Part shown: positions 26,414 through 35,441 of the stretch, one piece after another | How positions within the stretch are numbered: position 1 is the stretch's first letter | Layout: each line of letters begins with the position of its first letter | NCBI RefSeq assembly: GCF_003986955.1 | Contig: NZ_PIPN01000004.1 | Coordinates: 248,001 to 312,000, forward strand | Origin: Aliidiomarina sedimenti | GTDB lineage: Bacteria > Pseudomonadota > Gammaproteobacteria > Enterobacterales > Alteromonadaceae | DNA: 64,000 nucleotides | Direction: 5' to 3' | The notes under the pieces: generated by a model | The model's input: only the letters and a program-made list of their open reading frames with translations | What the model was told of the DNA's origin: nothing | Databases searched by the model: none | Program-made: the position numbers and the translations under genes

Positions 26414-27295
26414 TTACAGCTGATTAAGGGGGAGTTTCAGATAGATCTTGCCGCTGTCATCTGCCGGGGGCATGTGACCTGCGCGAATATTGACCTGAAT
26501 TGATGGCAGGATCAGTCGCGGCATGTCGAGCGTGGCGTCGCGGGTATCCCGCATCTCGACAAACTCCTGTTCACTGACGCCGTCGTGGACGTGAATATTA
26601 CGGCTGCGCTGTTCAGCAACCGTGGTCAGGTACTCGTGTGAACGGCCCTCAGTGGGGTAATCGTGGCAAATATACATCTGAGTTTCGGGTGCCAGCGCCA
26701 ACAGCTTCTTGATCGAACGGAACAGGGTCTTCGAGCTGCCTCCCGGGAAGTCGCAACGGGCGGTGCCGACGTCAGGCAGGAATAGAGTGTCGCCGACAAA
26801 CAGTGCCTGCTCGTTCACCAGGTAGGCGAGATCGGCCGGAGTATGACCCGGGGTATGGATAACCCGGAACTGCAGTTCACCAACCCTGAATGTCTCCTCG
26901 TCTGCAAAAAGGTGGTCGAAGTCAGCACCATTCGGCAAGAACTCTTTTTCCAGATTAAAGACCTCTTTGAATATTTTCTGCACGCCCTTAATGTGCTCGC
27001 CTATCCCAACTTTGGCGCCCAATTGCTCACGCAAAAACGGAGCCGCAGACAAATGGTCTGCGTGAGCATGCGTTTCCAGTATCCATTCGATTTCGAGGCC
27101 TTCTTCATGCACGAAATTAACGATGTTCTGTGCACTGTCTGTTTTCGTCCGTCCTGACTTGTAGTCAAAGTCGAGCACCGAGTCGACCACGACGCCTTTA
27201 CCTTGTGGTTTGTCATAAACCACGTAGCTAAAGGTTTCACTATCATTATCAAGAAATGCTTTCACCATAGGTGCGGAAAGTTTGTTCTGGCTCAT
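26414..27295 (-). CDS. MBL-fold hydrolase, persulfide-dioxygenase (Blh) type
   Basis: The 293-residue metallo-beta-lactamase-fold protein contains THAHADHLSA, HTPGHTPADLAYL, GDTLFLPDVGTARCDFPGGSS and CHDYP. The GTARCDFPGG segment is typical of ETHE1/Blh-like enzymes that oxidise glutathione persulfide to sulfite, giving protection from sulfide. GAGGAGGC precedes the ATG. In other bacteria blh is repressed by an ArsR-type regulator (BigR), but no such gene is here. Repeated AT-rich motifs lie upstream at 27343-27413. The exact reaction is inferred. Confidence 0.88.
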   Translation of the reverse strand: MSQNKLSAPMVKAFLDNDSETFSYVVYDKPQGKGVVVDSVLDFDYKSGRTKTDSAQNIVNFVHEEGLEIEWILETHAHADHLSAAPFLREQLGAKVGIGEHIKGVQKIFKEVFNLEKEFLPNGADFDHLFADEETFRVGELQFRVIHTPGHTPADLAYLVNEQALFVGDTLFLPDVGTARCDFPGGSSKTLFRSIKKLLALAPETQMYICHDYPTEGRSHEYLTTVAEQRSRNIHVHDGVSEQEFVEMRDTRDATLDMPRLILPSIQVNIRAGHMPPADDSGKIYLKLPLNQL

Positions 27296-27342
27296 GACTG
27301 CCTCCTCATGAATCGCCTAATCTGGTCAGGTAACCTTAGTTT

Positions 27343-27413
27343 GGTTATATATATATTCGATTTGGTTATTTATCAAGTATGCAGGCTAAAGTATAACCGA
27401 TTGCTATATTCGA
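27343..27413. promoter_or_regulatory. Repeated AT-rich motifs upstream of the hydrolase gene
   Basis: TATATTCGA occurs at 27352-27360 and 27405-27413, and GGTTATA (27343-27349) has an inverted partner TATAACC (27392-27398). They lie 48-118 bases upstream of the hydrolase start, where its promoter and operators would be. The regulator is unknown. Confidence 0.4.
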
Positions 27414-27436
27414 ATTAATTAATGTTGAGGTAAATC

Positions 27437-27577
27437 ATGGTTTGTGCAAAAAATTATCCGACGCAGTTAGCGCGGCGGTGAGTGCGAGACCTGTATCCGC
27501 CCCGGTACCGAAAGTTTAACTTCAAGGTGGTAATCACCGTTGCCCTTGCTATACCTAGAACGACATACTTTTTGTAA
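27437..27577 (+). other. Short open frame split by one TGA, upstream of cydA
   Basis: An ATG at 27437 with GAGG seven bases upstream opens a 14-codon peptide (MVCAKNYPTQLARR) ending at TGA 27479-27481. The same frame restarts at once with GTG and runs 31 more codons to TAA 27575. It could be a leader peptide, a decayed small gene or chance. The remaining part of the 27296-27666 gap holds AT-rich promoter-like DNA and no other gene I can support. Confidence 0.3.
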
Positions 27578-27666
27578 GGCGAGTGCGACATTTTATCCAA
27601 CGAAATCCGCTCACAGTAGGCGTATAGTGTTGGACAACACCGTAGCCAGCTCTTAAGGAGATGCTG

Positions 27667-29121
27667 ATGGAATTAGATCCACTCTTACTATCGCGAATAC
27701 AGTTCGCGTTTGTTGTTTCATTTCATGCCATATTCCCGGTCTTTACGATCGGGCTGGCATCCTATATCGCCTGCCTCGAAGGTCTCTACTACAAAACAGG
27801 TAATAAAGACTGGGAGCGTCTGTCTAAGTTCTGGATTCAGGTCTTTGCGGTTGTGTTCGGCATGGGCGTCGTCTCTGGCATCGTGATGGCGTTTCAGTTC
27901 GGCACCAACTGGAGTAATTTCGCCTATACGGCAGCTAACTTCCTCGGCCCGGTACTGAGCTACGAAGTGGTTACGGCATTCTTCCTCGAAGCCGCGTTTC
28001 TGGGCGTGTTACTGTTTGGCCGCGATAAAGTGCCGCAAGGCATTCATTTCTTTGCTGCCTGCATGGTCGCATTAGGAACCTTTATTTCCTCGTTCTGGAT
28101 CCTCTCGGCAAATAGCTGGATGCATACCCCGGCGGGCGTCGAAGTACGGGACGGTCTGTACTACGTGGCGAGCTGGTCAGAAGCGATCTTTAACGCGTCG
28201 TTGTGGCCGCGGTTTTTCCATATGGCATTGGCGTCCTTTTTAACCGGTGGCTTTGTGGTGGCCGGGGTAAGTGCCTGGTACCTGTTACGCAAACGAGACG
28301 TTGAACTGCATGGCAAAGCATTGTCGATGACACTGTGGTTGCTTCTGTTCATAGCCCCGGCACAGGTTGTGGTGGGCGACCTCCATGGTCTTAATACATT
28401 TGAAAACCAGCCAACTAAAGTAGCGGCGATGGAAGGGAATTGGGAAACCTCGAGTGGGGTTCCGTTGTTGCTGTTTGCGATACCGGATCAGGAAAACCAG
28501 ACCAATCATTTTGAAATTGCGGTGCCTAAACTGGCGAGCTTTATTCTGACGCATGACTGGGACGGAGAAGTTCCCGGCCTCAACGAGGTGCCAGTCGATG
28601 AGCAGCCGCCGGTGGCCATCGTATTCTGGGCATTCCGGATTATGATTGCCATCGGCATAGCCATGGTTGCTGTCGCGGTGACGGGGTTGTTCATGCGTCG
28701 CGGGCAGCGTTATCTGACTGCCCCCTGGTTCCTCAATACCTTGCGTTTGATGGCGGTGACCCCCTTTATCGCCGTACTCGCAGGCTGGTTTGTGACCGAG
28801 CTTGGTCGTGCGCCATGGCTGATTTATGAGCAGTTCAGCCATGCCGATGGGTTAACGCCGTCACTCACTGGCGGAATGGCGCTCTTTACCTTGATTGGGT
28901 ATATCCTTGTCTATGCAATGATCTTCAGTGCAGGTTTGTATTACCTGATGCGTGTTTTGCGTACGGGTGCAGAGCAGCACGATTATGGCTATGACAAATC
29001 CGGCAAGCGCCCTAAACGGCCATTGTCGGTGGCGGATGCTGACTGGGAAGAAGACGATGAAACGCGCAGTAAGTGGAATACTACCGCGCAGGATCTTGCT
29101 GACGAACAAGGAGCACGCTAA
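27667..29121 (+). CDS. cydA: Cyanide-insensitive bd-type quinol oxidase subunit I
   Basis: The 484-residue membrane subunit carries the hemes of a bd-type oxidase and reduces oxygen with quinol. The heme-ligand regions LLSRIQFAFVVSFHAIFP and GWFVTELGRAPW are present. The quinol (Q) loop is short, as in the CioA group, not the long-loop E. coli CydA. I chose ATG 27667 because AAGGAG is seven bases upstream; an ATG at 27661 lies too close. The TAATG overlap with cydB shows coupling. cioA is an equally apt name. Confidence 0.95.
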   Translation: MELDPLLLSRIQFAFVVSFHAIFPVFTIGLASYIACLEGLYYKTGNKDWERLSKFWIQVFAVVFGMGVVSGIVMAFQFGTNWSNFAYTAANFLGPVLSYEVVTAFFLEAAFLGVLLFGRDKVPQGIHFFAACMVALGTFISSFWILSANSWMHTPAGVEVRDGLYYVASWSEAIFNASLWPRFFHMALASFLTGGFVVAGVSAWYLLRKRDVELHGKALSMTLWLLLFIAPAQVVVGDLHGLNTFENQPTKVAAMEGNWETSSGVPLLLFAIPDQENQTNHFEIAVPKLASFILTHDWDGEVPGLNEVPVDEQPPVAIVFWAFRIMIAIGIAMVAVAVTGLFMRRGQRYLTAPWFLNTLRLMAVTPFIAVLAGWFVTELGRAPWLIYEQFSHADGLTPSLTGGMALFTLIGYILVYAMIFSAGLYYLMRVLRTGAEQHDYGYDKSGKRPKRPLSVADADWEEDDETRSKWNTTAQDLADEQGAR

Positions 29122-30128
29122 TGGTTGAGCCAGTATTTGATTTAGTCTATATCTGGGCTGGAATTATCGCCTTCGGTGTCATCATGTATGTATTGATGGA
29201 CGGCTTTGACTTAGGTCTTGGCATGTTATTTCCATTTGCCCCGGATGAAGATGCGCGTGACGTAATGATGAACTCAATTGCGCCGGTATGGGATGGCAAT
29301 GAAACCTGGCTGATTCTCGGCGGGACGGGGTTATTAGCCGCATTTCCGCTGGTCTATGCGGTCTTTTTACCGGCCCTGTATATTGGTGTTTTCCTGCTTC
29401 TGGCCGGGCTTATTTTCCGTGGGGTCGCCTTTGAGTTTCGTTTCAAGGCGAAAAGCTCGCGTTACCTGTGGAACTGGTCATTTACCATTGGTTCAACGGT
29501 GGCGGCATTCGCTCAGGGCGCTGTGGTCGGGGCCTATATTGAAGGGTTCGAAACACAGAACATGCAGTATGTGGGCGGTGCATTTGACTGGCTGACTCCT
29601 TTTACTGTGTTAACCGGGTTGGGGCTGGTAGCGGGTTATGCGTTGCTGGGTGCGACTTGGTTAATCATGAAGTCGGAGGGGTATATTCAGGCCTGGGCTT
29701 ATAAAATCACTCCATGGCTGCTGCTGGCGGTGCTCGTGGTCTTTGCCTTAATCAGTGTATGGACGCCGATCATCGACCCATTCGTGGCAGACCGCTGGTT
29801 CGGTGGGGTAAGTTTGATCTGGATTTTACCAATACTGGCCTTGCTCTGTGCCTATCGGATCTTCAGTAGCGTTCGGCAAAAGCGCAATGGTACGCCGTTC
29901 TTAGCCACCATGGGGATGTTTATCTTTACCTACCTCGGGTTACTGGCGAGTAAATTCCCCTACGTGGTACCGCCCAGCTACACCCTTTGGGATGCGTCAT
30001 CAGCGCATGAGTCACAACTCTTTCTATTAATTGGGCTGCTCTTCGTGATCCCGTTCGTTCTCGCCTATACCGCCTGGACCTACTGGGTTTTCCGCGGCAA
30101 GGTCAAAGCTGGGGAGGGGTACCATTAA
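29121..30128 (+). CDS. cydB: Cyanide-insensitive bd-type quinol oxidase subunit II
   Basis: The 335-residue protein has eight or nine hydrophobic segments. Its N-terminal YVLMDGFDLGLGMLFPF and WDGNETWLILGG are standard CydB/CioB motifs. It pairs with CydA to form the terminal oxidase in the inner membrane. The ATG overlaps the cydA stop (TAATG), and the cydD GTG follows the stop directly. Length agrees with CioB (about 335) rather than E. coli CydB (379). Confidence 0.95.
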   Translation: MVEPVFDLVYIWAGIIAFGVIMYVLMDGFDLGLGMLFPFAPDEDARDVMMNSIAPVWDGNETWLILGGTGLLAAFPLVYAVFLPALYIGVFLLLAGLIFRGVAFEFRFKAKSSRYLWNWSFTIGSTVAAFAQGAVVGAYIEGFETQNMQYVGGAFDWLTPFTVLTGLGLVAGYALLGATWLIMKSEGYIQAWAYKITPWLLLAVLVVFALISVWTPIIDPFVADRWFGGVSLIWILPILALLCAYRIFSSVRQKRNGTPFLATMGMFIFTYLGLLASKFPYVVPPSYTLWDASSAHESQLFLLIGLLFVIPFVLAYTAWTYWVFRGKVKAGEGYH

Positions 30129-31748
30129 GTGTCTTCCTCGTCGTATCTGAGTACTATGCAACACCAACTGACGGGCTCGCTTTGGCGAGCCCGTTTGTAT
30201 AGTGCATTGCATGGGTTGGTTGTGATTGCCAGTATGCTGGCGCTGACCTGGTGGATTCATCGCAGCGTTGAGGAATCGACGGTGCATCTGGCGTCGATGG
30301 CGCTGGCGTTGGCTTTCTTCGCTCTGCGCGCTGTGAGCGGAGCGGCTGCGCAATACGCTTGCCAGAAGCTCGGAGAGCAGGCCGAACAACTGGCACGGGA
30401 CACTCTGCAGTGGAGCTGGCAACAAGCAGAGGACGGTTCCACGGCGGCACAGACAGAGCGCGCCAACCTGATGGTTGAACCTGTCGAGCGTTTATATGCT
30501 TACTTTGCCCGTTTCCAGCCACAACTTTGGGTGGCGTGCACGACGCCGCTGGCGATTCTGCTGGTAGTTGTCTGGCTGGACTGGATTGCCGCGCTGTTCT
30601 TGCTCTTTTCAGCGCCGTTGATTCCTGTTTTTATGGCCCTGGTTGGAATGGGGGCTGAACGCCTTAATCAGCAGCATCTTGCCACTACCCAGCGTTTGGC
30701 CGGTCTGTTTGTGGACCGGGTACGGGGCTTGACCAACCTGCAGCTTTTTTCAGCCACCGGTAAGGCGGTCAATGATATTGCCCGTGCGGGCGATGACATG
30801 CGTCAGGCCAATATGGAGACCTTGCGCATTGCGTTTTTGTCCTCGGCGGTGCTTGAGTTCTTTTCCGCGGTGGCGATCGCCGCGGTGGCTATTTATGTTG
30901 GCTTTGCCTTGCTCGGTTATTATTCAATAGGCCCCGCCGCTTCGCTGACCTTTTTTGCCGGGTTGAGTGTGCTGGTATTGGCACCTGAATTCTTTCAGCC
31001 GTTGCGCACCCTGTCGGCACATTACCATGACCGTGCCGCGGCGCTGGCGGCGGCCGACCTTCTCGACCGCGAACAGCGTCGGGCTAAGAAGTTTGCCGAC
31101 TATAGCGTCCCTCAGTATGGCTCGGACCTGCGTATTGAACACCTGAGCTTTACCTACCCGGGTAGTCGATTGCCCGCGATTGACGATTTTTCGCTTCACG
31201 CGCTACCGGGACAACTGGTGTTACTGAACGGACCTTCGGGAAGCGGTAAAAGCACCGTGCTGAAACTGTTAACCGGGCAGCTTGCCTTGCCCGCTACTGA
31301 AGCGCATCAGCGGGTCGAACTACCCTCTATGGATCATATCGCTTACATGGCCCAGCAACCCTACTTTGTGTTTGGTTCGCTGGCTGACAATCTGCGATTG
31401 GTTAAGGCGGACGCCAGCGATAAGCAACTCGATCAGGCGCTGGCATTTGCTGAGTTGACGCTGCCATTAGACACCTCTGTGTATGAACGGGGGCAGGGTC
31501 TGTCCGGCGGCGAACAACGCCGGCTGGCATTAGCCCGGATGCATCTTCAGCCGTCACCGCTGATGCTTTTTGATGAACCAACCGCTGCTCTGGATGGGTC
31601 GACAGCACGATCAATCATCGAGGCCATTGTCGGTTTAAAAAAGCGCGGTCACATTGTGGTAGTGGCCAGCCATGAGCCGGAGTTTGAGGCCGTGGCTGAG
31701 CATATCTTTGCAGACCTGAGCGGAGGTGACCATGTGGCAGCGCACTGA
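30129..31748 (+). CDS. cydD: ABC transporter CydD (bd oxidase maturation)
   Basis: This is a 539-residue fused membrane/ATPase half-transporter with six hydrophobic segments (residues 20-300), a P-loop GPSGSGKST (about 373), the signature LSGGEQRRLALAR and Walker B LMLFDEPTA. CydDC acts as a heterodimer at the inner membrane and is needed for bd oxidase assembly; thiol export and heme-linked roles have been reported. The GTG start has GGAGGGG nine bases upstream and abuts the cydB stop. It overlaps cydC by 17 bases. Confidence 0.93.
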   Translation: MSSSSYLSTMQHQLTGSLWRARLYSALHGLVVIASMLALTWWIHRSVEESTVHLASMALALAFFALRAVSGAAAQYACQKLGEQAEQLARDTLQWSWQQAEDGSTAAQTERANLMVEPVERLYAYFARFQPQLWVACTTPLAILLVVVWLDWIAALFLLFSAPLIPVFMALVGMGAERLNQQHLATTQRLAGLFVDRVRGLTNLQLFSATGKAVNDIARAGDDMRQANMETLRIAFLSSAVLEFFSAVAIAAVAIYVGFALLGYYSIGPAASLTFFAGLSVLVLAPEFFQPLRTLSAHYHDRAAALAAADLLDREQRRAKKFADYSVPQYGSDLRIEHLSFTYPGSRLPAIDDFSLHALPGQLVLLNGPSGSGKSTVLKLLTGQLALPATEAHQRVELPSMDHIAYMAQQPYFVFGSLADNLRLVKADASDKQLDQALAFAELTLPLDTSVYERGQGLSGGEQRRLALARMHLQPSPLMLFDEPTAALDGSTARSIIEAIVGLKKRGHIVVVASHEPEFEAVAEHIFADLSGGDHVAAH

Positions 31749-33411
31749 CTGGCAGCGGCTGAAACCATGGCTTGGGGTATGGCACCAGCAGCGCGGCCGG
31801 CTATTTATCGGAATTATGCTAATGCTGGTGACAGCATGGGCGGGCATTGCGCTGCTCGGTTTGTCAGCCTGGTTTATCAGTGCCGCCGGGCTGTTTGTGG
31901 TGGCCTTTGATATATTTCTGCCAGGGGCCGGTATTCGCGCGCTGGCACTTATACGCACGGTAGCACGGTATTTCGAACGGGTGCGCAACCACGACCTGGT
32001 TCTGAACTGGCAAAATCGGTGGCGGGTGCGATTGTTCAAGGGACTGATGACGCTGTCAGTGACCAGTACTGAACGTTTTCGCGCCGCTCGTTTGTTGCAG
32101 CGATTAACTCAGGACTTGAGTGCGCTGGATGATTTATATCTGCGTATCCTTGGCCCCTTGCTTGTCGCCAGCATCAGTGCGGTTGTACTCGGTGCGGCAT
32201 TCTGGTTGCTGCATCCCGCGCTGGCTGCGGTGATCTGGATATGCAGCCTGGTTTTGCTCCTGCTGCTGACCACTGTGTTTGCTCAACGCCTGCGGCGCCT
32301 GGCTGCGAAAGAGTTAGGTGATAGTGAGTATTTACGTCAACAGGCGGTTGATTTTGTTCAGTGTAAAGCGGAGTTACACGCCTGGGGCGTACTGGCCCCG
32401 GCGGTCAGGGAAGTGGCACAGGCACGTTTACAGCTGGGGCAAACCCAACATCAGCTGCGTCGCCGGTTAAGCTGGTTGCAGCTGGCGCTGGAGGGCTTTG
32501 GTCATGGTCTGCTGATAGTCATGCTTGGGCTGGCCATGTGGTTGTCATTTGAGGGGGCCTTCAGCACACCATTAGCCTTATTTGCTGCCTTTGCGGTGCT
32601 AGCGAGCATCGATGTGTGGCAACCGCTGGCCCAGGCGATGTTGTTATGGGGCCGGGTGCAGGGCGCGAGTGAGCGTTTACAGGGGTACCTGAGGCGAGCG
32701 CTGGAACTGCCGTCGGTTCAGCCGTCAACGGATGAGAGCAAACCGCAGCAGGCACCTTCTATCAAGGTATCTCAGGCCATCATTGAAAACAGACCATTAA
32801 CCGCAAAAAGCCTTAGTATGACGGTTGCACAGCAGCAGCTGATTTTGCTCAAAGGCCATTCCGGCTGCGGCAAAACCAGCCTGCTGCAGGCCATTGCGGG
32901 GTTGCTACCACTGCAGCAGGGCGAGATTGAATTTCACCACCAGGGTCAACCTATTGCACGACCTTCATTTACTCTGCTTACCCAATACACTCATATTTAC
33001 AGCGCCACCGTTGCCTCCAATCTGCGGATGGCGCGAAGCGGGGTAACCGATGAAATGCTTTGGCAGGCTTTAGAAATTGTCGAGCTCGCCGATGACATAG
33101 AAGGATTGCCGGAACAGCTCGACACCTGGTTAGGTGATGGCGGGGTGCAGCTCTCCGGTGGCCAGTCAAGACGTCTCGCACTGGCACGCTGTTTGTTGCA
33201 TCCAGCGCCACTGATGCTGCTGGACGAGCCTTTTAGCGGTGTTGGCGTGGCCCAAAGTGAGCGGATTTGGCGCTCAATTCAGCCCTTGTTGAAAGGCAAA
33301 ACGGTGATTTGTGTAACCCATCAGGTGTTGCCTGTGGTTGAGCCTGAAGGCAGTGATAACACGGCGGATCCGATAGTGCAGCAGGATTTTGAATTGTGCT
33401 ATGATCGCTAG
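31732..33411 (+). CDS. cydC: ABC transporter CydC (bd oxidase maturation)
   Basis: The product is 559 residues from ATG 31732, chosen for GGAGG five bases upstream. It has six membrane segments, a P-loop GHSGCGKTS, the signature LSGGQSRRLALAR and Walker B LMLLDEPFSG. It is the partner of CydD. It starts inside the end of cydD, so the two are coupled. The order A-B-D-C in one transcript puts the oxidase and its maturation transporter under one control. No terminator is evident before pabA. Confidence 0.93.
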   Translation: MWQRTDWQRLKPWLGVWHQQRGRLFIGIMLMLVTAWAGIALLGLSAWFISAAGLFVVAFDIFLPGAGIRALALIRTVARYFERVRNHDLVLNWQNRWRVRLFKGLMTLSVTSTERFRAARLLQRLTQDLSALDDLYLRILGPLLVASISAVVLGAAFWLLHPALAAVIWICSLVLLLLLTTVFAQRLRRLAAKELGDSEYLRQQAVDFVQCKAELHAWGVLAPAVREVAQARLQLGQTQHQLRRRLSWLQLALEGFGHGLLIVMLGLAMWLSFEGAFSTPLALFAAFAVLASIDVWQPLAQAMLLWGRVQGASERLQGYLRRALELPSVQPSTDESKPQQAPSIKVSQAIIENRPLTAKSLSMTVAQQQLILLKGHSGCGKTSLLQAIAGLLPLQQGEIEFHHQGQPIARPSFTLLTQYTHIYSATVASNLRMARSGVTDEMLWQALEIVELADDIEGLPEQLDTWLGDGGVQLSGGQSRRLALARCLLHPAPLMLLDEPFSGVGVAQSERIWRSIQPLLKGKTVICVTHQVLPVVEPEGSDNTADPIVQQDFELCYDR

Positions 33412-33440
33412 CCTTAAATGTCCCTTGCAGCGGTGCCCGA

Positions 33441-34070
33441 ATGCTGGCCATGATCGACAATTACGATTCGTTTACCCACAATCTGGTGCGCTATTTTCGT
33501 GAGCTGGGGCAAGAGGTAGAAGTGCTCCGTAATGATCAGGTTAGCCTTCAGCAGTTAAGGGATATGGCACCTGCGGCCTTGTTAATATCGCCGGGACCAG
33601 GGACACCGGATGATGCCGGCATAAGCCTGGCCGCGATTGAGCAATTTGCCGGGCGCATACCCATTCTTGGGGTCTGTCTTGGTCACCAGGCGATTGCTCA
33701 GGTATTTGGCGCTGACGTGGTCTCCGCTAAACAGGTCATGCATGGTAAGCGTTCCCCGGTCCGTCATTCGGGCAAGGGAATATTTTCCGGGATTGCATCG
33801 CCGTATCAGGTGACTCGCTATCATTCGCTGGCAGTTGCGGCGGAGTCGCTGCCGGCGGCGCTGGTGGTGGACGCCTGGATTGATGATGGAGCCGTTGATG
33901 GTGGCGAAATCATGGCCGTCCGTCATCGCGATATGCCAGTATATGGTGTGCAGTTTCACCCGGAGTCGGTGGTGACCGAACATGGTCATACCCTGTTGGC
34001 TAATTTTTGTCGTTTAGCTGGACTGCCAGTAGACGTTGATATAGACACTTTGGCTGCAGGCCTGTCATAA
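33441..34070 (+). CDS. pabA: Glutamine amidotransferase subunit PabA/TrpG
   Basis: The 209-residue class I amidotransferase releases ammonia from glutamine for aminodeoxychorismate synthase (folate) or anthranilate synthase (tryptophan). LIDNYDSFTHNL-type N-terminus, the nucleophile in GVCLGHQAIAQ and HPESV with the His/Glu pair are present. Position just before argD/astC, as in E. coli pabA-fic-argD, favours PabA, though one subunit may serve both pathways. ATG 33441 gives the family's usual N-terminus; a second ATG lies at 33450. Confidence 0.93.
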   Translation: MLAMIDNYDSFTHNLVRYFRELGQEVEVLRNDQVSLQQLRDMAPAALLISPGPGTPDDAGISLAAIEQFAGRIPILGVCLGHQAIAQVFGADVVSAKQVMHGKRSPVRHSGKGIFSGIASPYQVTRYHSLAVAAESLPAALVVDAWIDDGAVDGGEIMAVRHRDMPVYGVQFHPESVVTEHGHTLLANFCRLAGLPVDVDIDTLAAGLS

Positions 34071-34161
34071 CAGGCTGCAATTTAGAGTAATGATAAGTGG
34101 TTAAGGCGCGCACGTCTGGTGATATACTCGACGGTGAGTTAAGTATAGGAGTTGGTATTTA

Positions 34162-35349
34162 GTGTCTCAATCTGCGCAGTTTCCTGCCTCATCTAAAACT
34201 GAGTCACCTGATCGAGTTAATGTTTTAGCGCGACGATTTATTAACTATTTGATTAGTTTAAATTTCGCGCGTGGCCAGTTTAACTCAGAAGAAGGATTGG
34301 TTGACGACGATGAAGCAATTAGCCGCGAGCTTCTGGCTGTTGAACAGAAGCGCCGTGCGGAAAAAGCCAAGTTAAGTGCAGTTCAGGATAAAGTGCGCCG
34401 GGACGTCGAGCTGCGCATGCAGAAGCGATTGTACAGAGAAACCGCCAAGCGTCTTGAGGACCAGCAGTTTATTCGTGAACGAGTGCTGATGTTGGCGGAA
34501 AATACCCCTGCCTTGCTCGATTTAATGTTTGCCCCTTCGGCCTCCTCAAAACGGGTTGAAGAACTGTCTCAGGGTCTCGACTGGCTGCATGTTGGGGTGG
34601 TCAAAATCGTCAATATGCCACCATTCCTGGACCCGAATGACCCCAAGCGAACCAAAATAAATAACTATCGCGGTGCCCTGAACTTTATCGGTGCCGAAGA
34701 TATTAAAGTCATAGCGCCGGCGCTAACCATGCAGAACTGGCTACCACCGGCTGAGCCTCCGTTTACCTTATTGCGCCGGAAACTGTGGCAACATGTTATG
34801 GCCACCGCGGTTGTCTGCCAGCGTTTAGCTGAGCTAAATGGCAAGCTTGACCCTGCGATTGCCTTTAACACCGGCATGTTCCATGAAATGGGCAAAGTGA
34901 CCCTGGCTCGTCTGTATCTGCGCGTGTTTGAAGATGTGCGGCAAAAAATGTTTGAAGAACTGCGCAGTGAGAAAACCTCAACCAGATACAATGCACTGAT
35001 GCATGTGGAACCTGATCAGCAGTTTTTGCGCGATATGATGCTAAAACAGGAACGTGTGGTCACCAAACTCTTGTTTGAAGGGTTTGAAATGCGCCATTTG
35101 CCGTTGGCACAGATCTACGCTGACTACGCGAAAGCGAAAACCTTCGAGGATACCTCCGGCTATTCACGTCTGTTGTGGCAGGCTAATACGTTCAGTGAGT
35201 TTCGCATGCTCCACGCTGCTAACCTGGCGTCACTGGATGATGGCAAACGGATGTTTGCGGCCACCCGTTTAAGTGGTAAAACCATCGTTGAGTTGCGTAA
35301 GCTCAACCTGAAAAAACTCATTTTGACCCGGAACCGGGAGAGCGAATAA
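34162..35349 (+). CDS. HDOD-domain protein
   Basis: The 395-residue product has a polar N-terminus, a charged helical region (about 50-110, rich in K/R/E, likely coiled coil), and an HDOD domain (about 115-390). The HD-like motif is HE at 241-242 in GMFHEMGKVTLARL, not HD, as is common in this non-hydrolytic family. HDOD proteins are signalling or regulatory scaffolds in motility, biofilm or stress. The start is GTG with TAGGAG upstream. It lies between pabA and the arginine catabolism genes, with no known link. Confidence 0.85.
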   Translation: MSQSAQFPASSKTESPDRVNVLARRFINYLISLNFARGQFNSEEGLVDDDEAISRELLAVEQKRRAEKAKLSAVQDKVRRDVELRMQKRLYRETAKRLEDQQFIRERVLMLAENTPALLDLMFAPSASSKRVEELSQGLDWLHVGVVKIVNMPPFLDPNDPKRTKINNYRGALNFIGAEDIKVIAPALTMQNWLPPAEPPFTLLRRKLWQHVMATAVVCQRLAELNGKLDPAIAFNTGMFHEMGKVTLARLYLRVFEDVRQKMFEELRSEKTSTRYNALMHVEPDQQFLRDMMLKQERVVTKLLFEGFEMRHLPLAQIYADYAKAKTFEDTSGYSRLLWQANTFSEFRMLHAANLASLDDGKRMFAATRLSGKTIVELRKLNLKKLILTRNRESE

Positions 35350-35404
35350 AGGCAGCTCTCAGCTGCTGCCCACTTCGCTATTCCGACAGCCGATTATTTT
35401 TGCC

Positions 35405-35441
35405 TAAGTATCCAGTTTTGCCCGGTGAAATCGGATACTTA
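35405..35441. promoter_or_regulatory. Inverted repeat upstream of astC/argD
   Basis: TAAGTATCC (35405-35413) and GGATACTTA (35433-35441) form perfect 9-base arms with a 19-base spacer, about 130 bases before the aminotransferase ATG. No T-run follows. A regulator site for the arginine genes is possible, although it does not match the ArgR box I know. Confidence 0.4.

Noticed and set aside
27437-27577. Selenocysteine readthrough of the TGA
   Set aside because: No SECIS-like hairpin is obvious directly after the TGA, and no selenoprotein family is recognised; a leader peptide or decay is simpler.
27541-27666. FNR/ANR box upstream of cydA
   Set aside because: No TTGAT-N4-ATCAA-type site is found in the region, so oxygen control by FNR is not supported by the sequence.
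28285-28842. Long open frame antisense to cydA
   Set aside because: It mirrors the codon pattern of a clearly real gene, has no ribosome site, and its translation has no recognisable domain. The same holds for antisense frames in gor (14571-15023), rpe/trpS and the RND pump.
35352-35370. Terminator after the HDOD gene
   Set aside because: GGCAGC and GCTGCC can pair, but no T-run follows and the loop competes with an overlapping GCAGC/GCTGC pairing.
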